From CAYLYM01 sp964387645 (GTDB lineage: Bacteria > Calditrichota > Calditrichia > RBG-13-44-9): DNA of 64,000 nt. The stretch spans positions 11,224 through 75,223 of the forward strand of contig CAYLYM010000001.1 in assembly GCA_964387645.1 (NCBI GenBank), written 5' to 3'. Under the pieces are notes generated by a model. It worked only from the letters and a program-made list of their open reading frames with translations, was not told the DNA's origin and searched no databases. The stretch's first letter is position 1. The number at the start of each line of letters is the position of its first letter. Shown in pieces: positions 27,162 through 35,175 of the stretch. The position numbers and the translations under genes are program-made.

Positions 27162-28595
27162 ATGGGTATTCCTACTTATTTCCCATTTATTCACAATGAA
27201 TGGGTTAAAACATACAAGTCCATTAAAGTAAAAAACCCATATACAGGAAAATCTATCGCAAAGGTTTATTTAGCCGACGGTGATTTTTTAGATATGGCAG
27301 TCGATAGCGCTTTGGCTGGATTTAAAGTTTCAAGATCGCTTTCCAGTCACGAAAGGGCTGAATTTTTAAATAAGATTTGTGAAGGAATAAAAAAACATGA
27401 AGATGATCTGATCAGGACTATCGTAGAAGAAGCTGGTAAACCCATTCGATTTGCCAGAGATGAAGTAGCCAGAGCTCAATTAACTTTTAGTTGGGCAGCG
27501 GAAGAGGTTAAACGGATGACAGGAGAATTTCTGCCGTTAGATATGGCTCCACAAACCAAAGGCTATTTCGGGATCACTCGCCGGTTCCCCCTTGGAGTTA
27601 TATTAGGAATATCACCATTTAATTTCCCTTTAAATCTAGTAGCCCATAAAATTGCTCCGGCCATTGCCAGCGGAAATTCAATCATTTTGAAACCTTCCTC
27701 TGCTACTCCCATAACAGCAATTCAATTAGCAAAAATTATCCACGAGGCTGGATTGCCCCCTGGAATAGTAAATATTTTACCGGCTTCAAGTAAAAATGCT
27801 GAAAATCTGATAAAAGATGGTAGAATTAAAAAATTGACCTTTACTGGTAGCGCACAGGTCGGATGGTATCTAAAATCTTTGTGTGGTAAAAAGCGAGTAA
27901 CTTTAGAGTTGGGTGGTAATGCTGGTGTTATTATCGAACCCGATGTGGATTTGGATGAAACCATACCTCGTCTGGTTTTGGGAGCATTTGCTTATGCTGG
28001 TCAGATATGTATTTCTGTCCAACGCATCTATGTACATGATTCTATTTACGATACTTTTATTCAAAAATTTACCGATGAAATTCTGGAAAATTGCGTCTAT
28101 GGCGATCCAATGGACGAAAGAACTATTGTAGGGCCTATGATTAATTTAGATGCAGCTAAACGCGCCGAAAACTGGATTAAAGAAGCAGTGAAAGATGGTG
28201 CCACCATACTGGTAGGCGGCAAAAGAGATAAAAATATTCTACAACCTACGATACTAACAAATACGTCCCCTGATATGAAAGTGGTATGCGAAGAAGTTTT
28301 TGCTCCAATAGTGATCATTGAATCATATTCCGAATTCAAACAGGCACTCAACATGGTAAATAATTCTTATTATGGTTTACAAGCCGGGGTGTTTACCCAT
28401 GATTTGCGAAAAATTCAACAGGCCTATATGCAATTAGACGTTGGTGGTGTTATTGTGAACGATTATCCCACTTTCCGGATTGATCCAATGCCTTATGGTG
28501 GAACAAAAGATAGCGGCCTGGGACGCGAAGGTTTACGTTATGCAATCGAAGAAATGACAGAATTAAAATTATTGGTTATTAAAGGACCAGGCTAA
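27162..28595 (+). CDS. NAD(P)-dependent aldehyde dehydrogenase family protein
   Basis: Oxidises an aldehyde to an acid, or to an acyl-CoA in some members, with NAD(P)+. The protein has 477 residues. Visible are the Rossmann/active-site landmarks ISPFNFPLN, KPSSATPITA, FTGSAQVG, catalytic Glu249 in TLELGGNAG and nucleophile Cys283 in AYAGQICISVQR, then EEVFAPIVII and the C-terminal GGTKDSGLGREG. Overall it looks like the lactaldehyde/succinate-semialdehyde/non-phosphorylating GAPDH group of short ALDHs rather than the CoA-acylating type. The ATG at 27162 has GGAGG 5 bases upstream; an in-frame ATG six codons earlier lies before that site and is unlikely. It is a single-gene unit; no substrate clue comes from its neighbours. 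Confidence 0.92.
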   Translation: MGIPTYFPFIHNEWVKTYKSIKVKNPYTGKSIAKVYLADGDFLDMAVDSALAGFKVSRSLSSHERAEFLNKICEGIKKHEDDLIRTIVEEAGKPIRFARDEVARAQLTFSWAAEEVKRMTGEFLPLDMAPQTKGYFGITRRFPLGVILGISPFNFPLNLVAHKIAPAIASGNSIILKPSSATPITAIQLAKIIHEAGLPPGIVNILPASSKNAENLIKDGRIKKLTFTGSAQVGWYLKSLCGKKRVTLELGGNAGVIIEPDVDLDETIPRLVLGAFAYAGQICISVQRIYVHDSIYDTFIQKFTDEILENCVYGDPMDERTIVGPMINLDAAKRAENWIKEAVKDGATILVGGKRDKNILQPTILTNTSPDMKVVCEEVFAPIVIIESYSEFKQALNMVNNSYYGLQAGVFTHDLRKIQQAYMQLDVGGVIVNDYPTFRIDPMPYGGTKDSGLGREGLRYAIEEMTELKLLVIKGPG

Positions 28596-28737
28596 TAACG
28601 AATAGGAAAATGGACTTATAGTTAAATATTTGCCCCTGAAGAATAATTTAGCTTCATGAATTTGGCCTGAAATGGGGAAATTTATCTATTATTAAAATTC
28701 TTATACAAAAAAAATTCACATTACGGGTCGATAAATA

Positions 28738-28766
28738 TTGACAAAATGGGATGTAATTTCTATATT
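28738..28766 (+). promoter_or_regulatory. Sigma-70-type promoter of the cold-shock gene
   Basis: TTGACA (28738-28743), 17-base spacer, TATATT (28761-28766). Predicted start near 28773, which leaves a leader of about 105 bases. The upstream gene ends at 28595, so this should be the cold-shock gene's own promoter. Confidence 0.85.
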
Positions 28767-28773
28767 TTGTTAA

Positions 28774-28878
28774 CTTGCGGATATTTTCTCTCCATCAACT
28801 TCATTAAAAATTAAAATCCGCAGGTATTAATCGATGGAGAGGATGAAGTGAGGTACCATATCGGAGGTTTTCTGAGGT
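28774..28878 (+). promoter_or_regulatory. Structured 5' leader of the cold-shock mRNA with interleaved inverted repeats
   Basis: The leader starts with an arm of nine bases (28774-28782) that pairs with 28816-28824 (CTTGCGGAT/ATCCGCAGG, one G-U). A second arm (28786-28796) pairs with 28833-28843 (core CTCTCCATC/GATGGAGAG). The arms alternate left-left-right-right, so both can form together only as a pseudoknot. A third set (28798-28804 with 28843-28849, ACTTCAT/ATGAAGT) competes with the second. The ribosome-binding site GGAGG (28863-28867) lies downstream of the structure, 11 bases before the ATG, with a further GAGG immediately before it. A temperature-responsive leader as in cspA mRNAs is plausible but untested. 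Confidence 0.6.
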
Positions 28879-29085
28879 ATGCCTACCGGTACTGTTAAAT
28901 GGTTCAATGATATTAAGGGATGGGGTTTTATCATTCCGGATGAAGGCGGAGAAGACATATTCGTGCATTACTCCGAGATTAAACAAGAGGGCTTTAAAAC
29001 CCTGAAGGAAGGTCAAAAAGTCAAATATGATCTAAAGCCCGGGAAGAATGGAAAAGATCAGGCGGCAAATGTTCAAAAATTATAA
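28879..29085 (+). CDS. Cold-shock domain protein (CspA family)
   Basis: A 68-residue single cold-shock domain, a small beta-barrel that binds single-stranded RNA and DNA and acts as an RNA chaperone. It shows GTVKWFNDIKGWGFI (RNP1-like KGWGFI), DIFVHYSEI (RNP2-like) and the closing GQKVKYDLKPGKNGKDQAANV. Length and layout are standard. The RNP1 stretch has GWGFI where CspA has GFGFI, a common variant. The gene stands alone between its own promoter (28738-28766) and a strong terminator (29114-29150). Whether it is cold-induced or a constitutive growth-phase Csp is not shown by the protein; the leader structure suggests regulation. Confidence 0.95.
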   Translation: MPTGTVKWFNDIKGWGFIIPDEGGEDIFVHYSEIKQEGFKTLKEGQKVKYDLKPGKNGKDQAANVQKL

Positions 29086-29113
29086 GAAAGGGTAAAGTAG
29101 ATTTCCTCATTCC

Positions 29114-29150
29114 TTCCCCGGTTCAAATAAGTTGAACCGGGGAATTTTTT
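29114..29150 (+). terminator. Rho-independent terminator of the cold-shock gene
   Basis: A perfect 13-base stem, TTCCCCGGTTCAA (29114-29126) against TTGAACCGGGGAA (29132-29144), with a 5-base loop and TTTTTT (29145-29150), 28 bases after the stop. Confidence 0.96.
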
Positions 29151-29284
29151 AATCCCAAATTTTAAAGTTCAACTTCTTTTAAACTATTATAAAATAAGAA
29201 AATATAAATCGAGAACTCTTCTTACAATAATAAGCTAAATGAACTTTAATAAAAAACTTACAGTATGCCAATTTCACCATGAAT

Positions 29285-30028
29285 CTACACACTAGTTACT
29301 AATTGGCGCAACCGCCGGGCGTTAGCTATAGCAAAACCTCCAAAATCATTGTTAAAAAAGGCCCATACTGTCTTCCCTTCTTCAGTGTCTTTTTTTATTT
29401 TTATTGCAAATTCTTGCAGCAGCTTGTCCGAATAATTTGAAGCATACAATTCAGCCGGACCGTGAAAACGGTAATATGAAAAATTCGCAGTAGATTTTTC
29501 AAAGTAAGGAAATCTTTTCCCGCTATGGGCAATAACCATGGCAATGCCATAAAACTTCAATATTTCCACAGCTTTCTGATTATCCCAACTGCTATGCCGA
29601 GCTTCCAGCGCAAATTGATACCCGCTAAACCGATTCACTAATTCTTGCAAAAAATTTTCAATCAAATTCCTGTTCCATCTCATACTGGGAGGCAACTGTA
29701 TCAATACAGGCCCCATTTTCGATCTTAAGGACTCAAAAACTTCAAAAAATCTATCAAGAGGTTCCGAAACTTCCGAAAGCTTTTTCCGGTGAGTGATAAA
29801 ACGGCTAAGTTTAACACAAAAACGAAATTCAGGAGGAGAGATTTCCTTCCAGCGCTGAACCGTAGCTATTTTGGGAAGATGATAGAAAGAAGAATTGATT
29901 TCAACTGAATTAAAATGCTTAAAATAATACTCCAGAAATTGGGATGGTTTAAGGTCTTCCGGGTAAAATACTTTCATCCAATGCCGATAAGACCAACCGG
30001 ACGTACCGATATAAATTTGGTGTTCCAT
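29285..30028 (-). CDS. DUF72 family protein (YecE-like)
   Basis: A 247-residue TIM-barrel protein of the DUF72 group, whose biochemical role is unsettled. Family marks: IYIGTSGWSYRHW at the start, FNSVEINSSFYHLP (40-53), FRFCVKLSRFITHRKKL, GPVLIQLPPSMRWN, FALEARHSSWDN, YYRFHGP, and the C-terminal FFNNDFGGFAIANARRL. All expected blocks are present and the length is normal. It lies 133 bases after the aminotransferase on the same strand and may be cotranscribed. It faces the cold-shock gene convergently. Confidence 0.92.
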   Translation of the reverse strand: MEHQIYIGTSGWSYRHWMKVFYPEDLKPSQFLEYYFKHFNSVEINSSFYHLPKIATVQRWKEISPPEFRFCVKLSRFITHRKKLSEVSEPLDRFFEVFESLRSKMGPVLIQLPPSMRWNRNLIENFLQELVNRFSGYQFALEARHSSWDNQKAVEILKFYGIAMVIAHSGKRFPYFEKSTANFSYYRFHGPAELYASNYSDKLLQEFAIKIKKDTEEGKTVWAFFNNDFGGFAIANARRLRQLVTSV

Positions 30029-30161
30029 TTAAATCACCAAATCTTTCATAATTTTTTATTTTTCTCTAAACAGAACCATCATTTTATCGAATAAAAGCTT
30101 CACTTTTGCCACGCAACAAATCAATAAGTTATGCTTTCCTATATTTCTGTGAGAATAGAAT

Positions 30162-31340
30162 TTAATCCATTTGTTTTAAAATTTTTTCTAATACTTCCAA
30201 TCCTTGAACAACTTGTTCCTTCTCAATGATTAGTGGAGGCAAAAAACGGAGCACTTTTTTAGCGGTGCTATTGAAAATCACCCCATGTTTCAGCCCCTCA
30301 AGCACAATTGGAAAGGTTTCCACACTCATTTCCATTCCTTGCATCAAACCAAATCCCCGAATTTCTTTAATCAAAGCAGGAAATTTCTGTCTGAGACTGA
30401 ATAGGCTCTCTCGTAAAAATTTTCCAAGGCTGACTACATGATCGAAGATTTTCTCCTGTTCCATCACTTGCAGGGTGGCCAGTCCCGCCGCGCAAGCCAC
30501 AGGATTGCCTCCAAAAGTAGTCCCATGATCCCCCCGCGTCAAAATTTCGTTTAATCTCTCAGTGATCAAGAATGCACCCAGCGGCAATCCGCCACCAATG
30601 GCCTTGGCAATAGCCACTACATCTGGTTTAATGGGATAATGCTGACACGCTAAAAATTTCCCGGTTCTCCCAACGCCTGTTTGGATTTCATCAGCTATTA
30701 TTAAAACATCATATTCCCGTTGTGCTTCCGCCAAGATCTCTACAACTTCCTCTTTAATCGGCACAACTCCACCCTCGCCCTGAATAAACTCTAAAAAAAT
30801 TGCCGCAGTCTGGGGGCCAATGGTTTCCTTTAATACTCCTGGATCATTAAATGGAAGATCTACAATATCCGGCAACAAAGGCCTGAATTCTTTTTGATAT
30901 TTTTCCTGGGCTGTAATTGAGAGAGAACCAATACTCCTGCCATGAAAAGAATTCTGAAATGTTATGATTTGATGTTTATTGTAAAAGTTGGCATATTTTT
31001 TTACAAGTTTTAATATCCCTTCAATGCTTTCCGTTCCACTATTGGAGAAAAAAAGTCGGTCATATCCACTCAATTGTAGAATTTTCTGAGCTAATTCAAT
31101 CTGAATATCTTGAATAAAATAATTGCTAAGATGCATATTCCGTCGGAGCTGTCGCTGAATTGCTTCAATAACTACAGGGTGGCTATATCCCAGTGCATTG
31201 ACTCCCAGTCCTCCTAAAAAATCCAGATATTTACGGCCAGAACGGTCAATTAGATAACAGCCTTCCCCCCTGTCGATTTCCACCGGCAATCTCCTGAATA
31301 CACTCAGAAATATTTGCTTCTCCTGTTCAAGCCATTCCAT
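30162..31340 (-). CDS. Class III PLP-dependent aminotransferase (acetylornithine aminotransferase-like)
   Basis: Class III aminotransferases move an omega- or alpha-amino group using pyridoxal phosphate. The 392-residue protein has FSNSGTESIEGILKLVKKY (phosphate binding), FHGRSIGSLSITAQ, the Asp-containing LIIADEIQTGVGRTGK, the Schiff-base lysine in AIAKAIGGGLPLGAFL and GTTFGGNPVACAAGLATL. The size and motifs fit the ArgD/4-aminobutyrate/ornithine group. NSGTES in place of the NSGAEA of typical ArgD makes the substrate uncertain. No arginine-synthesis genes are nearby; the arginine decarboxylase is 17 kb away. DUF72 follows 133 bases downstream. Confidence 0.87.
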   Translation of the reverse strand: MEWLEQEKQIFLSVFRRLPVEIDRGEGCYLIDRSGRKYLDFLGGLGVNALGYSHPVVIEAIQRQLRRNMHLSNYFIQDIQIELAQKILQLSGYDRLFFSNSGTESIEGILKLVKKYANFYNKHQIITFQNSFHGRSIGSLSITAQEKYQKEFRPLLPDIVDLPFNDPGVLKETIGPQTAAIFLEFIQGEGGVVPIKEEVVEILAEAQREYDVLIIADEIQTGVGRTGKFLACQHYPIKPDVVAIAKAIGGGLPLGAFLITERLNEILTRGDHGTTFGGNPVACAAGLATLQVMEQEKIFDHVVSLGKFLRESLFSLRQKFPALIKEIRGFGLMQGMEMSVETFPIVLEGLKHGVIFNSTAKKVLRFLPPLIIEKEQVVQGLEVLEKILKQMD

Positions 31341-31610
31341 TTTATTCCTCGCTTTGAATTTCTCGATTTCGGATTAATTTAGAAGTCAGTTCAAATGAAT
31401 GCAAAATTGTTTTTGTTTTAATAAGGTGAATATTTCGTGAGATATTGAAGCAAGTTTTATAAAAATAAAATTCATTGCATGACATCATCATCAAAACTAA
31501 TATATAAATAGACTCGTGAAATTGGTTTAAATCCTGGTGCACGAAAACTTGAGTTAGAAATTTTAGTAAAAAGAATGAATAGTTAAAGTTAACATAAAGT
31601 ACCAAGAAAG

Positions 31611-32867
31611 ATGAAAGCATTCAATCTAAAAAAGAATATACGACAAGTTTGTTATATTTCGCTTTTCTTCCTGGTATCATTCACTTCTACTGTTTTCTCT
31701 CAAGACACCGTCAGGGTAATGACTTACAATTTGCTGAACTACCCGATAGACTATAACGACAGGAATCCTTACTTCCAAATCATTATCGAGAATATCCAAC
31801 CAGATATAGTGGTCGTTCAGGAGATTTATACTCCAAGTGGCGTCACTATTTTTTTAAACAATGTGCTCAATACCAGTAACAGCGAGTTTAGTAAAGGGCA
31901 ATTCATAGATGGTCAAGACACAGATAACGCCATTTTTTATCGAAATACCATTTTCAATTTTATTAGTAACAAAAGAATCAGGACTAGCCTGAGAGATATT
32001 AACGAATTCAAACTGGTCCATATCCCTACGAATGACACTTTACTTATTTATTCGGTACATTTAAAAGGTTCACAGGATTACACCCAACAGCGTCTGTCAG
32101 AGGTCAAAGCGTTGCGTCAGGTGACCGACCAGTTACCCCCTGGAATCAATTTTCTGGTAGTCGGCGATTTTAACATCTACAGTTCATCCGAACCCGCTTA
32201 CCAGGCGCTTTTAGATACCAGCAAACCGGGATACGTGTTAGACCCTATTAATAAACCGGGTAATTGGCATAACAATTTTAATTTTGCCAAAATACACACT
32301 CAGTCCACGCGCTTAACTCAATTGACCGATGGTTCAGGTGGAGGTCTGGACGACCGCTTTGATATGATCCTTATCTCGCAGGCGATTAAAGATTCCGGCG
32401 GCATTACCTATTTACCAGGTTCTTACCAGGCTTACGGTAACGACGGAAGACATTTTAACACTTCTGTAAACTCTGGAAGCAATACAGCCGTCAGTAATGA
32501 AGTCGCTGATGCCTTGTACTACGCCAGCGATCATCTACCAGTAGTGTGTGATTTGATTTTTGAAACAGTCAGCACGCTGCCTGAATCTGGCAAAAGTCTT
32601 CCTGACCGTTACGCGCTTTATCAGAATTACCCCAATCCTTTCAATTCCGTCACGCAAATTGAATATTCCGTTCCCAAACTCTGCCAGGTATCATTGAAGG
32701 TTTATGATATTACTGGAAAAGAAGTAGCAACTCTATTCAATGGAATGCAAGCCGCGGGTTATCACAAGGTGGCTTTTAATGCAGATCATCTCACCAGTGG
32801 TATATATTTTTACCAACTAAAAACCAATGAAGTAACTCTGGTAAAAAAATTGGTTATCATTAAATGA
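31611..32867 (+). CDS. Secreted endonuclease/exonuclease/phosphatase-fold enzyme with T9SS sorting tail
   Basis: A 418-residue exported phosphoesterase or nuclease. A signal peptide (about 1-30, ending TVFSQ) is followed by the DNase I-like fold: VMTYNLLNYP, catalytic Glu in IVVVQEIY, His in YSVHLKGS, Asp/Asn in VVGDFNIYSS and the Asp-His pair in YASDHLPVVCD. The last 85 residues are a type A T9SS sorting domain (YQNYPNPFNSVTQIEY, VYDITGKEV, GIYFYQL, KKLVIIK), so the protein should be exported to the surface or medium. Substrate (DNA, RNA or phospho-ester) is not determinable. It stands convergent to the six-gene surface operon at 33.0-43.8 kb. Confidence 0.88.
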   Translation: MKAFNLKKNIRQVCYISLFFLVSFTSTVFSQDTVRVMTYNLLNYPIDYNDRNPYFQIIIENIQPDIVVVQEIYTPSGVTIFLNNVLNTSNSEFSKGQFIDGQDTDNAIFYRNTIFNFISNKRIRTSLRDINEFKLVHIPTNDTLLIYSVHLKGSQDYTQQRLSEVKALRQVTDQLPPGINFLVVGDFNIYSSSEPAYQALLDTSKPGYVLDPINKPGNWHNNFNFAKIHTQSTRLTQLTDGSGGGLDDRFDMILISQAIKDSGGITYLPGSYQAYGNDGRHFNTSVNSGSNTAVSNEVADALYYASDHLPVVCDLIFETVSTLPESGKSLPDRYALYQNYPNPFNSVTQIEYSVPKLCQVSLKVYDITGKEVATLFNGMQAAGYHKVAFNADHLTSGIYFYQLKTNEVTLVKKLVIIK

Positions 32868-32984
32868 ATCCAGCTACCTCTTCGAGTTCTTTTTCAGCAC
32901 AAAGAATCATACTGCAAAGTAAATAAGGAAAAAGGATAAACCCGTAAGTGGCTCATCCATTCAGCCAATGGCATTTATCTCAGG

Positions 32985-33023
32985 ATAAAAAAGAAAATCA
33001 TAGCGATAATTTGAGCTATGATT
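32985..33023 (-). terminator. Rho-independent terminator overlapping the NHL-gene stop codon
   Basis: Minus strand: AATCATAGC (33023-33015), a 10-base loop, GCTATGATT (33004-32996), then TTCTTTTTTAT. The first arm contains the TAG stop of the NHL-repeat gene. It ends the six-gene surface operon. Confidence 0.8.
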
Positions 33024-34146
33024 CGGTGGAGAGTTGGAACATTATTATGCGATTATTCCCGGTATCGGCAATATAGACAATTTGTTCTTCCAAGAAGGGG
33101 GTTACTGCAATACCCTTTGGATTGTTAAATTGCTTCTCACCAGAGCCTAGGCCGGTAACCGACTGAAGTTGTAAACCTGATGGAGCAAAGCGATAGAATC
33201 CCGGTTCGGGATGGGTGGGATTCGGATCTGACGGTAACCTGCCGGCATCCACCAAAAAGATAAATCCCTGCCGGTCGATGGCGACATCTTCCAATCGCCA
33301 GAACTTATTCGGCTGGTAAATGTCTGATCCGATCAAGGAAGTATTTGGGACAAGAATCGGCGAACCTTCTACAATACGCGTAGCAATGTATTGGAATTTG
33401 AATGCATTTTGTAATAAACTAGTCCGTCCGATATGGGTAAACAAGAATGCTTCGGTATCCTCTGATTTAGAAGAAATATCCAGGTAACGCTCCCGCAATG
33501 AGACAATAGCGGTTGGTACGATTGCTGAAAACAATCCGGTTCCATTAACAAATAACGGTAACGGTCCTTTTAAGGTATGATCAGCATTGAAATCATATAT
33601 AAAACTGAATTCCAGATAATTTTTATTGCTATCTGCCACATCTACTACGGTAACATAATATTCATAGCCATTATGTACACTGATGCCGGTAAACTGCCTG
33701 GTTGGTTCGCTTGCCTGTTCATAAACGACTTCCACCGGAGCCACACCAATATTATGATTAACCGAAACCAGATCTATCTTATAGATTTTATTTGTTTTAT
33801 TCACTATCAATAAATCCAGACCATCATTTTGAGTAATGGCCTCCGGATGTTCAATGAATTGCGACACACCTTGAATGGTTCCACCCACATCCATCATGAC
33901 AATACGATTATTATCTGTGTCACAGACGTAAACAAAATTATCCACACCCACGTATACATCGGACGGATGATTAAAATCGTATCCATGTTCAGCATCCAGA
34001 ATGGGATGTATCAGATTGTACACCTCTTTACCGATATTACCATAAAGCTCCTCTCCTTTTGGAACACTGGGAAGAGGTAATTTTTCATGGGAACATTGTA
34101 TAATAAACCACGCAATTAAACTAGAGAGTACAAGAATCTTTTTCAT
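33016..34146 (-). CDS. NHL-repeat beta-propeller lipoprotein
   Basis: A predicted envelope lipoprotein of about 376 residues. A short signal (MKKILVLSSLIAWFIIQC) ends in a probable lipidated Cys18, although Gln at -1 is atypical. The rest shows repeats of the NHL type: HPSDVYVGVDNFVYVCDTDN with NRIVMMD, LEDVAIDRQGFIFLVDAG and NPKGIAVTPFLEEQIVYIAD with NNRIIMF, typical of six-bladed propellers that mediate protein or ligand binding. It is the last gene of the surface operon, 14 bases after the PorV-like gene. The start is ambiguous among ATG 34146, ATG 34155 and GTG 34158; the first gives the most normal signal peptide. Function unknown. Confidence 0.75.
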   Translation of the reverse strand: MKKILVLSSLIAWFIIQCSHEKLPLPSVPKGEELYGNIGKEVYNLIHPILDAEHGYDFNHPSDVYVGVDNFVYVCDTDNNRIVMMDVGGTIQGVSQFIEHPEAITQNDGLDLLIVNKTNKIYKIDLVSVNHNIGVAPVEVVYEQASEPTRQFTGISVHNGYEYYVTVVDVADSNKNYLEFSFIYDFNADHTLKGPLPLFVNGTGLFSAIVPTAIVSLRERYLDISSKSEDTEAFLFTHIGRTSLLQNAFKFQYIATRIVEGSPILVPNTSLIGSDIYQPNKFWRLEDVAIDRQGFIFLVDAGRLPSDPNPTHPEPGFYRFAPSGLQLQSVTGLGSGEKQFNNPKGIAVTPFLEEQIVYIADTGNNRIIMFQLSTES

Positions 34147-34160
34147 AATAGCCATCACCC

Positions 34161-35153
34161 TTAAAATTGCAAATGAGCAGTAAATCTATTCACATAACCT
34201 AAACGACCAAAATTGCTAAAAGCATAATCGAAACGGAAATCCACAACTGAAAGCGGCAAATGGACACCAAAACCAAGCGAGAAATTTTCTTCCTCCCTGC
34301 CAGAAACATAACCTCCCCGGAGCGAAAACACATCCTTCCACCAATATTCCAGTCCCAGGTTAACATTTTCATCATTATCATTTGGATGATTCAACTGAAC
34401 GGCGCTGGTGAATTTATGCTGATCATTTTCAAATAACTCGCTGGCCACCCCGATGCGAAAGACTGTTGGCGGCGAGAATTCCTGGAAACTGTTCACTTCC
34501 ACAATTTCATTTTCCAGGTTTTCGTAGCGAAAACTTCCCGAAGGCGCCATATCTCGTCCAAAATTCGAAACTGCCACACCAAATCGTACCGACTTCCAAC
34601 CCGTTTTATAATATGTTCCAAGATCGAATAAAAATGATTGCATGGTCAATTCGGCCAGTGTTTCATTCATGTATTTCACCGAAAGACCAAAACTAAATCT
34701 TTCCGTCATATTTCTGGCAAAAGTTAAGCTTAATAACGCATCCGAATAGTTGAAATATCGGCCAGTGCCAAAGGGTTGAAGAACGGTAGTCTCTTTCATC
34801 TCTTCAGTATGAAGATAAGTAACAGAAAATCCAATGGAATTTGCTTGAGACAGGTGGTAAACAATCCCAGCAAATTCGAGCTGTGTATCCACAAACCACC
34901 GGGTATTGGCAAAGATAACTTCATTCTTATCGAACTGGCTGATACCCGCGGGATTCCAGTATAGCGCTTCGGCATCATTGGCTAAAGCGACATAGGCCTG
35001 CCCCAGAGCGGCTGAACGCGACCCAACTCCAATTTTAAGGAACTGGGCTGCCGAAGTTCCCACGCGTTGACCTCCAAGGTTTGGTAATATCTGAGCATGA
35101 ACTGCCTTTATCGTAACCAGGAAGAGAAATATTATTTTTATTACTGTTCTCAT
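34161..35153 (-). CDS. PorV/PorQ-family outer-membrane beta-barrel protein
   Basis: A 330-residue outer-membrane protein. The signal peptide is MRTVIKIIFLFLVTIKAVHA, followed by the family start VGTSAAQFLKIGVGSRSAALGQAYVALANDAEALYWNPAGIS, in which WNPAG is diagnostic of the PorV/PorQ (UPF0164) group. The remainder alternates short beta strands and ends with an aromatic residue (RFTAHLQF). In Bacteroidota PorV is a T9SS shuttle that brings cargo to the surface-attachment complex; here that role is inferred. GAGGG lies 4 bases before the ATG at 35153. It follows the TonB receptor by 22 bases and may serve the T9SS-tailed proteins upstream. Confidence 0.85.
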   Translation of the reverse strand: MRTVIKIIFLFLVTIKAVHAQILPNLGGQRVGTSAAQFLKIGVGSRSAALGQAYVALANDAEALYWNPAGISQFDKNEVIFANTRWFVDTQLEFAGIVYHLSQANSIGFSVTYLHTEEMKETTVLQPFGTGRYFNYSDALLSLTFARNMTERFSFGLSVKYMNETLAELTMQSFLFDLGTYYKTGWKSVRFGVAVSNFGRDMAPSGSFRYENLENEIVEVNSFQEFSPPTVFRIGVASELFENDQHKFTSAVQLNHPNDNDENVNLGLEYWWKDVFSLRGGYVSGREEENFSLGFGVHLPLSVVDFRFDYAFSNFGRLGYVNRFTAHLQF

Positions 35154-35175
35154 TAGACCCTCACTACAATTAATT

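Noticed and set aside
31342..31620. Minus-strand open frame of about 92 codons between the aminotransferase and the secreted phosphoesterase
   Set aside because: Phe/Leu/Ile-rich translation typical of AT-rich spacer, no ribosome-binding site, and it overlaps both control regions.
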